Positions 9,040 to 16,000 of a stretch of DNA of 33,823 nucleotides are shown here, one piece after another. The position numbers were made by a program, and so were the translations under genes. Position 1 is the stretch's first letter. Every line of letters starts with the position of its first letter. The DNA is from JAIBCM01 sp041395165 (GTDB lineage Bacteria > Verrucomicrobiota > Verrucomicrobiia > JADLBR01 > JAIBCM01): contig JAWLBA010000015.1 in NCBI GenBank assembly GCA_041395165.1, positions 1-33,823 of the forward strand, given 5' to 3'. The notes beneath the pieces were generated by a model, which saw nothing but the letters and a program-made list of their open reading frames with translations, made no database searches and was not told where the DNA came from.

Positions 9040-10470
9040 TTAGATGGTTCGAGAAAATTTTTGATTGGGTTTTTGTTTTAAATATGCATCAAAAATCATG
9101 CAGAGATTACGAATCAAAAGGCGACCGGTCGAAGTCACTTGAATTTTATGATTTTCCAAATGAATTAACCCGTCTTGTTGTAAAGGCAACATGGTTTCGA
9201 GTTCGTCCGAAAAATAGTCATTGAAAGATAATTGGTATTTTGTCTCAATGTGTTGAATGTCTAATTCAAAATGACACATAAGCGTCATAATAATTTCGCG
9301 TCGCAATAAATCGTCTGGAGTGAGTCGGATGCCGCGCTGCGTGGCAAATTGATGGTTTGCAAGCGCCTTGCTGTAATCATGAATATTTTTTTGATTTTGT
9401 GCGTAAACATTTTGAATTTGGCTAATGGCCGAAACGCCAAACGCGTAAAGATCGCAATTGCCATGAGTGGTGTAGCCCTGAAAATTGCGCGAGAGCGTGC
9501 CTTGGTCTTGTGCCTGGCATAGTGTGTCGTGAGGTTTAGCAAAGTGATCCATGCCGATATAGCGATAGCCTGCTTCACTAAATTGAGTGATGGCACGACG
9601 AAGAATAGCAAATTTTTCAGTAGCGGAAGGTAACGCGTCTGAGGCAATGGCTTTTTGATGACGAATCATTTCCGGTAAATAAGCAAAATTAAAAAGTGCA
9701 ATGCGATCAGGATTGAGTTGAATAATTTTTTCCAAAGTTTCAGCAAAAGTTTTTTCGGTTTGATAGGGTAAGCCGTAGATAAGATCAACCGAGATGCTTT
9801 GGAATCCGTGTTCTCGAGCTGACTCGATAATGTTTCGAGTCATGGCTTCCGGTTGGTTGCGATTAATCGCTTTTTGCACGGTTGGATTAAAATCCTGGAT
9901 GCCCATCGAAAGTCGGTTGAATCGCAATTTTGATAAAATTTTCAAATGTTCTTCTTTGGTTTCTCGAGGATCAATTTCCAAACCGATTTCTGCATTTTCA
10001 GCAAATGAAAATCGCTGATAAATGGTTTCACCCAAATAATTCAACTGCTCGGACGAAAAAAAAGTGGGTGTGCCTCCGCCCCAATGTAATTGATGGACCT
10101 TTTGCTGCCTTTGAAGCAAGGGTTTAACCAAATTCATTTCTTGAATTAAAGTTTCGGTATAAGTATGCGGTCGGGAGCGATCGGCAGTGAAGGTTACGTT
10201 GCATCCGCAAAAAAAACAGACCGATTCACAGAAAGGAAGATGAAAGTAAAGCGAGAGAGGGGCAGGGTTAGGTTGAAGATTGGCATGCTGAATTGTTTCT
10301 TGTAAATCCTGAGCCGTGAATTGTTCTGTAAATTGCGGTGCGGTAGGATAGCTCGTGTAACGTGGACCGGCTGTATCATATTTTGAAAGAAGTTCCCAAT
10401 CTATTTTGGGAATAATCCAATTTTCACTAGATTTAACTAGATTAGGTATTGCAGAAAAAAATTTTACCAT
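9040..10470 (-). CDS. hemN: Oxygen-independent coproporphyrinogen III dehydrogenase, radical SAM
   Basis: HemN decarboxylates coproporphyrinogen III to protoporphyrinogen IX without oxygen, using S-adenosylmethionine and a [4Fe-4S] cluster. I place the start at the ATG at 10470 (MVKFFSAIPNL), giving 476 residues; an upstream TTG at 10479 is less likely. The radical-SAM motif is CESVCFFCGC, with C81, C85 and C88 as cluster ligands, followed by NVTFTADRSR as in true HemN rather than HemW-like proteins. The motifs GGGTPTFF, EIDPRE, SVDLIYGLPYQT and FAKPHDTL are also characteristic. It reads straight into hemH. The normal upstream partner hemE is on the same strand but is separated from it by the plus-strand paralog B and its leader. 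Use of HemN suggests haem synthesis at low oxygen. Confidence 0.96.
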   Translation of the reverse strand: MVKFFSAIPNLVKSSENWIIPKIDWELLSKYDTAGPRYTSYPTAPQFTEQFTAQDLQETIQHANLQPNPAPLSLYFHLPFCESVCFFCGCNVTFTADRSRPHTYTETLIQEMNLVKPLLQRQQKVHQLHWGGGTPTFFSSEQLNYLGETIYQRFSFAENAEIGLEIDPRETKEEHLKILSKLRFNRLSMGIQDFNPTVQKAINRNQPEAMTRNIIESAREHGFQSISVDLIYGLPYQTEKTFAETLEKIIQLNPDRIALFNFAYLPEMIRHQKAIASDALPSATEKFAILRRAITQFSEAGYRYIGMDHFAKPHDTLCQAQDQGTLSRNFQGYTTHGNCDLYAFGVSAISQIQNVYAQNQKNIHDYSKALANHQFATQRGIRLTPDDLLRREIIMTLMCHFELDIQHIETKYQLSFNDYFSDELETMLPLQQDGLIHLENHKIQVTSTGRLLIRNLCMIFDAYLKQKPNQKFSRTI

Positions 10471-10543
10471 GATGCCCAAGAGTATCTAAAAATTGTTATC
10501 AATTTATATGATAGTAAGATATCCCAAAAAGTCATCATAGCTC

Positions 10544-10694
10544 AAGAGGAATACGTTTCATTTGTAATTCTTCTAGCATCGAGATATATTATAAAGGAAG
10601 CTTACTTAGAAAAAAAATCTCCTGATTCCGCAAGCTAGTAGCAAGACCAACGTTTCATCACGGTAAAAATAATTAAATTTAAGAAAGGTTGTTT
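10544..10694 (+). promoter_or_regulatory. Conserved leader of exported-protein gene, copy B
   Basis: This is the second copy of the leader at 7041-7184. The same 14-base dyad lies at 10594-10607, and the same ribosome-binding site AAGAAAGG precedes the ATG at 10695. The proposed stem is kept as GAGAT with ATCTC; one position changes from G-U in copy A to A-U here, which is weak support for a real stem. It also separates this gene from the divergent hemN start at 10470, so a divergent hemN promoter may lie between 10470 and 10590. Confidence 0.6.
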
Positions 10695-11480
10695 ATGAAT
10701 ACATTACTTGGAAAATGTAAATTCATTTCATTTCTGCCACTATGTTGTTTCGGAATTTTGTTGGGAAATTGCCTAACAGGGCGGGCTCTTCCGATTATCG
10801 AATGGGGTATCCCATCATCGGTTTTTCAATCAACGGTTGCAGGAGCTATCCCAATTACGGAAGCCACGCCATTTTGGTTGGGAAGTGATGCGACTTCTAC
10901 CGATGCAGTTATGATTGATACTCGGATCGATAATTTAGATGGAGTTATTGCCGCATATCAGAGTAATCCTACTGGGGGATGGACTGACTCAGATTTGTCT
11001 ATTTCCCTGCAGACGAATTACATGGCTTTTCTTCGCGATCCGAATCGTAATTTGATTGAAAAACATGGCACAGCCAAAGGTAAAGTTCAAGCTGATGGCT
11101 CAGTTTTGGTAACAGTTACAATGGCGCTAAGCGGTTTACCCATCACGGTTTACGACAAAGCGGGTTTTGTGGACATGATTACAACCAGTTTCGATCCCAC
11201 CGTTCCACAAGTTTTATATGGGGATGGTTCAGGCAATGGCATTTTACAGGCAGAATTTTTTGTTTCTGATGTCAATGCTCCACTTAATTTAAACCAAGCA
11301 TTCGCTGATGGGGATTTAGTTTCCTTAAATATGACATTAACGGGAGAAGCTTTCTCGATCAATGCCGATGGGAGTCATGGACAACGAGTTCACGTCTTTT
11401 ATCAATCCAAACCCAATTCAACCTATAATGGGTCAGTATTGGATGGGGGCAGAGTAATGATTCAAGAAATTGGAAATTAA
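10695..11480 (+). CDS. Putative exported protein of unknown family, paralog B
   Basis: At 261 residues, this is the closest relative of the product at 7185. I start it at ATG 10695, matching paralog A and its ribosome-binding site, rather than at the upstream TTG 10689. The signal peptide is nearly the same, but the lipobox-like site reads LLGNC, with Asn at the -1 position, so lipid modification is doubtful. The central region (VIAAYQSNPTGGWTDSDL, LQTNYMAFLRDPNRNLIEKHG) differs from paralog A, while the 3' 400 bases are almost identical. The gene sits between hemE and hemN on the opposite strand. Its stop overlaps the apparent hemE stop by two bases. The function is unknown. Confidence 0.8.
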   Translation: MNTLLGKCKFISFLPLCCFGILLGNCLTGRALPIIEWGIPSSVFQSTVAGAIPITEATPFWLGSDATSTDAVMIDTRIDNLDGVIAAYQSNPTGGWTDSDLSISLQTNYMAFLRDPNRNLIEKHGTAKGKVQADGSVLVTVTMALSGLPITVYDKAGFVDMITTSFDPTVPQVLYGDGSGNGILQAEFFVSDVNAPLNLNQAFADGDLVSLNMTLTGEAFSINADGSHGQRVHVFYQSKPNSTYNGSVLDGGRVMIQEIGN

Positions 11481-12552
11481 TAAACAGTCTGTAGAAAGTG
11501 AGAGAAATTTAAAAGGAGTTCAAAAGCTCCCTTTTTATATTGTATAGTTTGTAAAAAAATTTTGACATGATCCACAGGCGTGTCAGGCAAAATGCCGTGA
11601 CCTAAGTTCACAATATAACCCGGATCAGGATGTTCGCGCAACATATTCCGAGTCATCTCTTGAATGCGATCCGGTGGGGCATAAAGTTGTGTGGGATCCA
11701 AATTGCCTTGTAAGGCAACGTGTTTACCAACCCGTTTTCTGACTTCGGATAAAGGCAGTCGCCAATCTACCGAAAGCACATCTGCTCCCGAGCGAGCCAT
11801 GTTTTCTAAATGAGGCGTGCTCCCATTCATATAAAAATCGTAGGGCAACTGCGTTGTTTTAATGAGGTGAAAATTTCCTGCATGTTGGGTAAAACATATT
11901 TTTCATAAACTTCTTTCCCTAATAAACCACCCCACGTATCGAAAATTTGCACGGCTTGAGCGCCCGCAGCCAATTGAGCATCCAAATGTTCAATGATCAC
12001 TTGAGATAATTTTTTTAAAAGTTTTTGAAATCCGGCGGGATTTTGAAAAAGAAATTTTTTGGTGCGATGAAATTCGCGACTCGTTTCGCCTTCGATTGCA
12101 TAAGCTGCCAATGTAAACGGTGCTCCAGCAAAACCGATCACAGGAATATTCAAAGCATTCAACTTTTGAGAAGTGATCCGAATCGCATCATAAACGTAAG
12201 AAAGTTTTTGTGTGATCTGGGTTATGTCTAGTTCATCAATTTCATCTTCATGAGAAATCGTTTTCGAAAAGCGAGGCCCGTCACCATTGGCAAAACTTAA
12301 TGGCAATCCCATCGCATCCAGAATTAACAAAATATCCGAAAAAATTACCGCTGCATCCACCTTTAACAGCTCGACTGGTTGCATCGTCACCTCCGCAACC
12401 AAATCAGGAGTGCGACACAAAGTCAAAAAATCGACTTGTGCCCGTACTGCGCGATACTCGGGTAAATAGCGACCTGCCTGACGCATCATCCAAACCGGAT
12501 GTCGTGGCACAGGCTGCAATCGACAAGCTTGTAAAAACAAAGACGAAATCAT
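11477..12552 (-). CDS. hemE: Uroporphyrinogen decarboxylase, one frameshift, unusual C-terminal tail
   Basis: HemE decarboxylates the four acetate side chains of uroporphyrinogen III to give coproporphyrinogen III. From ATG 12552 it shows the family signatures PVWMMRQAGRYLPEYR and GFAGAPFTLAAYAIEG, and IFDTWGGLL. The frame stops early at 11827, but the protein continues in the next frame from 11848 (MNGSTPHLENMARSGADVLSVDWRLPL, VALQGNLDP, NLGHGILPDTPVDHV). A single missing T in a T run at about 11831-11835 explains the break. The joined protein is about 355 residues. Its last 19 residues (after FLQTIQ) are translated from the duplicated terminator and the paralog B 3' end, so the native end appears to have been replaced. 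It is the first gene of the split hemE/hemNH group. Confidence 0.93.
11511..11536 (+). terminator. Terminator copy B, inside the hemE reading frame
   Basis: This is a slightly degraded copy of the terminator at 7997-8024. The stem AAAAGGAG (11511-11518) pairs with CTCC...TTTT (11527-11536) with one bulged C and a loop of about 8 bases. It follows paralog B by 30 bases, the same distance as in copy A. On the minus strand it lies within the last codons of the hemE frame and may also end hemE transcription. Confidence 0.75.
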
Positions 12553-12682
12553 GAGTAAGATGGCAGCATAGGAAAAAGATCTGAAAAAAGTATAGTAAAT
12601 TAAAGTTAGTGAAGAGATTTTAATTTTTATATTTATACTTTTAAGTTTTTGAATGGTTAATTTGTAAGGAGATCGTCAATAA

Positions 12683-12702
12683 TCAAGAGTTGACCCCGTT
12701 CA
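12683..12702 (+). repeat. Direct repeat at the left side of the IS remnant
   Basis: The 20-base sequence TCAAGAGTTGACCCCGTTCA recurs with one mismatch at 13057-13076 in the same orientation. A shorter piece, GACCCCGTTCA, is found again at 13079-13089. The repeats bracket the transposase fragment. Confidence 0.8.
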
Positions 12703-12985
12703 CTGATACAGAACCATCGGTAGGCCAGGTTCAGTTGCACTTCTTGACATAGCCGCCGCTCGGAGTTTAACCCGTAGAGGTAGCCGATCAACATCATGCG
12801 CACTAAAAAAGCCCCGGCGCTATGGAGGGTCTTCCCGTTGAACTGTAAAGTCCTTGAGTTTTTTCTTGAACAAAACTCAAGTCAATGTGTCGATCAATTT
12901 TTCTTAGCAGGTGATCGCTAGGCACTAGCTCTTCTAGTCGGATCGTGGTGAATAATTGTGGCTGTTCTTTGATCTTGCCTTGCAT
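12690..12985 (-). pseudogene. Transposase fragment, IS1182 family, N-terminal part with a frameshift
   Basis: From the ATG at 12985 the product reads MQGKIKEQPQLFTTIRLEEL, then VPSDHLLRKIDRHIDLSFV and LYSSTGRPSIAPG, which is the N-terminal domain of IS1182-type transposases. A frameshift near 12806-12812 (a G run one base short) leads to LVRMMLIGYLYG, SERRLCQEVQ and LNLAYRWFCIS. The similarity then ends at the direct repeat. The DDE catalytic part is absent, so the fragment cannot be active. Confidence 0.8.
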
Positions 12986-13056
12986 TACCCATCTTATTTC
13001 TCTCTACCTTCTTAGTCCACTTCTTTTCCTCTCCTCTTCCCTTTTTCAACAGCTCC

Positions 13057-13089
13057 TCAAGAGTTGACCCTGTTCAATGACCCCGTTCA
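13057..13089 (+). repeat. Direct repeat at the right side of the IS remnant
   Basis: TCAAGAGTTGACCCTGTTCA at 13057-13076 repeats 12683-12702 with one change. It is followed at once by a partial copy, GACCCCGTTCA, at 13079-13089, just before the Rhs stop codon. Confidence 0.8.
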
Positions 13090-13094
13090 GTTAA

Positions 13095-16000
13095 TTATTT
13101 TCCAGTTTCTGACATAGCATTATTTATGAAATTCACATTATGTTCCTCAGTGGCATCAAAAAATAGATCTACTCCAAATTCCACAAATTTATTTTTAACA
13201 CCAGGAATTTTAAAAGGAATTAGATTGTATACTGATTGAGTAGTGTTTCCTTCAGAATAATACCAAGCACTGTTTATACCGGTAGCTACCCAGCCGATAG
13301 CTGCTGCTTGTGGGACTGGTAAAAATTTTGCATAACTTATAACATCAAGGGCTGTATGAGCTACTTCACGCGGATCCAAATTACTTATAACTTGATAAGT
13401 AACAGTATCAACCGGTTGACCCGTCCAAGCTTGTCGAAAACCAGCTTGAATATTGTCAACACCATTTGCAGCAAGTGCCCCACAGCCTAGAAGAACGCCG
13501 CCTCCCTCCGATCCTGCAATACAAACACCCCCGGCCCCTGCTTCCAGTAATCCTCCTAAAGCTTGAAAACCACCACGAATTCGAATTTCAAGCTCTGAAG
13601 GCTCACCTGTATCTGCATATTTTGTTGGATCAACAACAAGCATTAAAGTGAACAGCCCCAATGGATCGACATTATTCACCGGATCGCCGTTGACGTAAGC
13701 AAAACGATTCAAACTAAGAGGATCGGAAGTGGAGCCGAGGAGGATGTCTTGGTTGAGGAAGCGGTGGAGTTGGGGGCAGTAGTAGCGGGCGCGCATGTGG
13801 AGGAGGTCGTTGGAGTCGGTCATGATGCCGTAGCGGCCGTTGTAGCGGAAGGGGTTGTCGGTGGTGCCTTGGTGTTGGAGGGTTTGGCCGTAGGGGCTGT
13901 AGGTGTATTGGTCGGTGATTTGTCCGTTTTGGTCGGTGAGGAGGAGGGTGTTGCCTTGTCGGTCGTAGTGGTGGTAGTAGGTTTGGTCGTCGTCGGTTTG
14001 TTGGTAGAGTAGGCCGAGGCCGTAGATGTAGTAGGTTTCTTTTCCGTCTGGGGTTTTGCGGACGAGGAGTTGGCTTAAGAATGCGTTGGGGTTGTGGATG
14101 AGTTGAGTGGTGCCGTTGGAGTCTTCGATTGCGATGCGTTGGTTTTCGGGGTCGTAGGTGTAGGTGAGGCTGCCGGCTTGGGTGAGTCGGTTTCTGGAGT
14201 CGTAGGTGTAGGAGCCGAATGGGCCGTTGAGTAGGTTGCCGTTGGGGTCGTAGTTGAGGTTGATGTTGTTGTAGGTGGTTAATCGGTTGTCGGGGTCGTA
14301 GGCCATTTCGGTGGGTTGGGTGAGGTCTTGTTCGGGTTGTTCGGGTTGGCCATTTTGTTCGGTAAGTTGGCCTTGGTTGTTGTAGCGGTAGGTTTGGTCG
14401 ATGAGGGTTGCACTTAGGGATTTGTCGGTGAGTTGGGTGAGGCGGTTGGTTTTTTTGTCGTAGGTTCGAGTTTCTTGGGTGTGGTTGGGGCGTTCGGTTT
14501 GGGTTAGGCGACCGATTAGGTCGTAGGTGTAGCGGGTGGTGCGTCCGGCCCAGTCGGTGACGGTGGTGAGTCGGCTATTGGCGTCGTAGGTGTAGGTGAC
14601 GGTTTGGCCGTTGGGGTAGGTCAGTTCGGTTAGTCTGCCGATGGCATCATAAGCATAGCCTATGGTGTTGCCTTGGGTGTCGGTGAATTGGGTGAGACGG
14701 CCTAATGAGTCGTATTGTCGGGTGATGGTTTGGCCATCTTTGGTAATGGTAAGGGGTCGGCCGACTTTGTCGTAGGTGTAGGTGGTGTCGCCATCTTCTT
14801 CGGTAAGTTTTTCGAGTTGGCCGGCGGGGTCGTAGTTGAGGGTGAAGGTTTGGCCGGCGGGCCAGGTGACGCTTTCTATTAAGTTGCGGTTGTTGTAGGT
14901 GTAGGTGGTGGTTTGGCCGGTGGGGGTTTTGAGGAAGGTGAGTTGGCCGGCTTGGTTGTGGCCTAGGCTGGTGGTGTGTTCTTCGGGGTCGGTGTAGCTG
15001 GTGAGGTTGCTGTCGGTGTCGAATCGTTGTTTGGTGGTCTGTTTGGCTGAAGTTTTGGTTTGGGTTAGGCGGTGGAGGGCGTCGTAGTCGTATCGGCTTT
15101 TTCGGTGGTTGCCTTGGTTTTGGGCAATGAGTCGTCCGAGTTTGTCGTAGCGGTAGGTTTGTTTTTGGCCTTGGGCGGTTTTGATTTGGCTGAGTTGTTG
15201 TTGGCTGTTGTATTTGAGTTGGTATTGGCTGGTTTTAAGTGGGTCGATGGTTTCGATGAGGTTGCCGAGGGTGTCGTAGCGGTGGCTGTAGCGGTTGCCT
15301 AGGGGATCGATGGTGGCGATGCGTCGTCCGATTTTGTCGTATTCATATTGGGTGGTGTTGCCGAGGGCATCGATGGCGCTGATGAGTCGGTCTTCGTTGT
15401 CGTAGAGGAAGGTGGTGGTGTTGGTTTGGGCGTCGGTGATGCTGGCCAGTTTTTTGTGGGGGGTGTAGGTTAAGGTGGTGATGGCGCCTTGGGCGTCGGT
15501 GAGTTGAGTTAAGCTGCCGCGCAGGTCGTATTGGTAGCTGGTGGTTTGGCCTAGTGCGTCGGTGATGCTGGTGATGCGATCTTTTTCATCATAGGTGTAG
15601 GTGGTGGTGTTGCCTTCCGGATCGCTAAGGGTGGTTAATCTACCGGCTGTGTCGTAGGTGAGGTTCCAGAGGTTGTTGGCGCTGTCTTTGATTTGGGTAG
15701 GTCTGCCTTGTTGGTAGCTGTAGGTGCTGGTGCCGCCCCCGGGTTTGGTGATTTGTTGGATTAGGCCGTCAGTGTCGTAGGCCAGTTGGTAGTTGTTGCC
15801 GAGGGGATCTTGGTAGTGGGTGAGTCGGTTGTTGGCGTCGTAGTCGAATTGGTGGGGGTTTTCTTTTTTCTTTTTTTCGGCGCTGGCGCTAATGAGGTTG
15901 TTTTGGTCGTCGTATTGCAGTTTCATGGCATTGAGGCCGGGAGGTCGTAGTCCGGTCATTTGGCTGGCTTGGTCGTAGCGGTAGCGCACGCGTCGGTGCC

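Larger units (their letters stand above)
10544..11536 (+). repeat. Duplicated leader-gene-terminator cassette, copy B
   Basis: This is the second copy of the unit at 7041-8024. It lies on the plus strand between minus-strand hemE and hemN and seems to have replaced the original hemE 3' end. The two copies bracket hemN-hemH. Confidence 0.85.
12683..13090 (-). mobile_element. Insertion sequence remnant, IS1182-like
   Basis: About 0.4 kb of insertion-sequence DNA lies between hemE and the Rhs gene. It contains the N-terminal part of an IS1182-type transposase on the minus strand, bracketed by direct repeats of TCAAGAGTTGACCC-GTTCA. The remainder of the transposase is missing, and no terminal inverted repeats were recognised. 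Its right edge lies 4 bases from the Rhs stop codon. The 130 bases between the hemE start and 12683 are AT-rich, and I see no gene in them. Confidence 0.7.

Noticed and set aside
9285..10127. Several frames on both strands over hemN
   Set aside because: hemN is complete and well conserved across this whole region.
12553..12682. A gene or RNA in the AT-rich gap upstream of hemE
   Set aside because: There is no convincing frame, tRNA fold or terminator. It probably contains the hemE promoter, but no clear hexamers were found.
13749..14012. Plus-strand open frame rich in valine and glycine inside the Rhs gene
   Set aside because: It is the antisense shadow of the YD repeats. The G/T-rich strand keeps several frames free of stops. 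There is no ribosome-binding site or family similarity.
15072..15302. Second plus-strand hydrophobic frame inside the Rhs gene
   Set aside because: It is likewise a shadow of the repeat coding strand; its hydrophobicity comes from GTN and GCN codons opposite the repeats.
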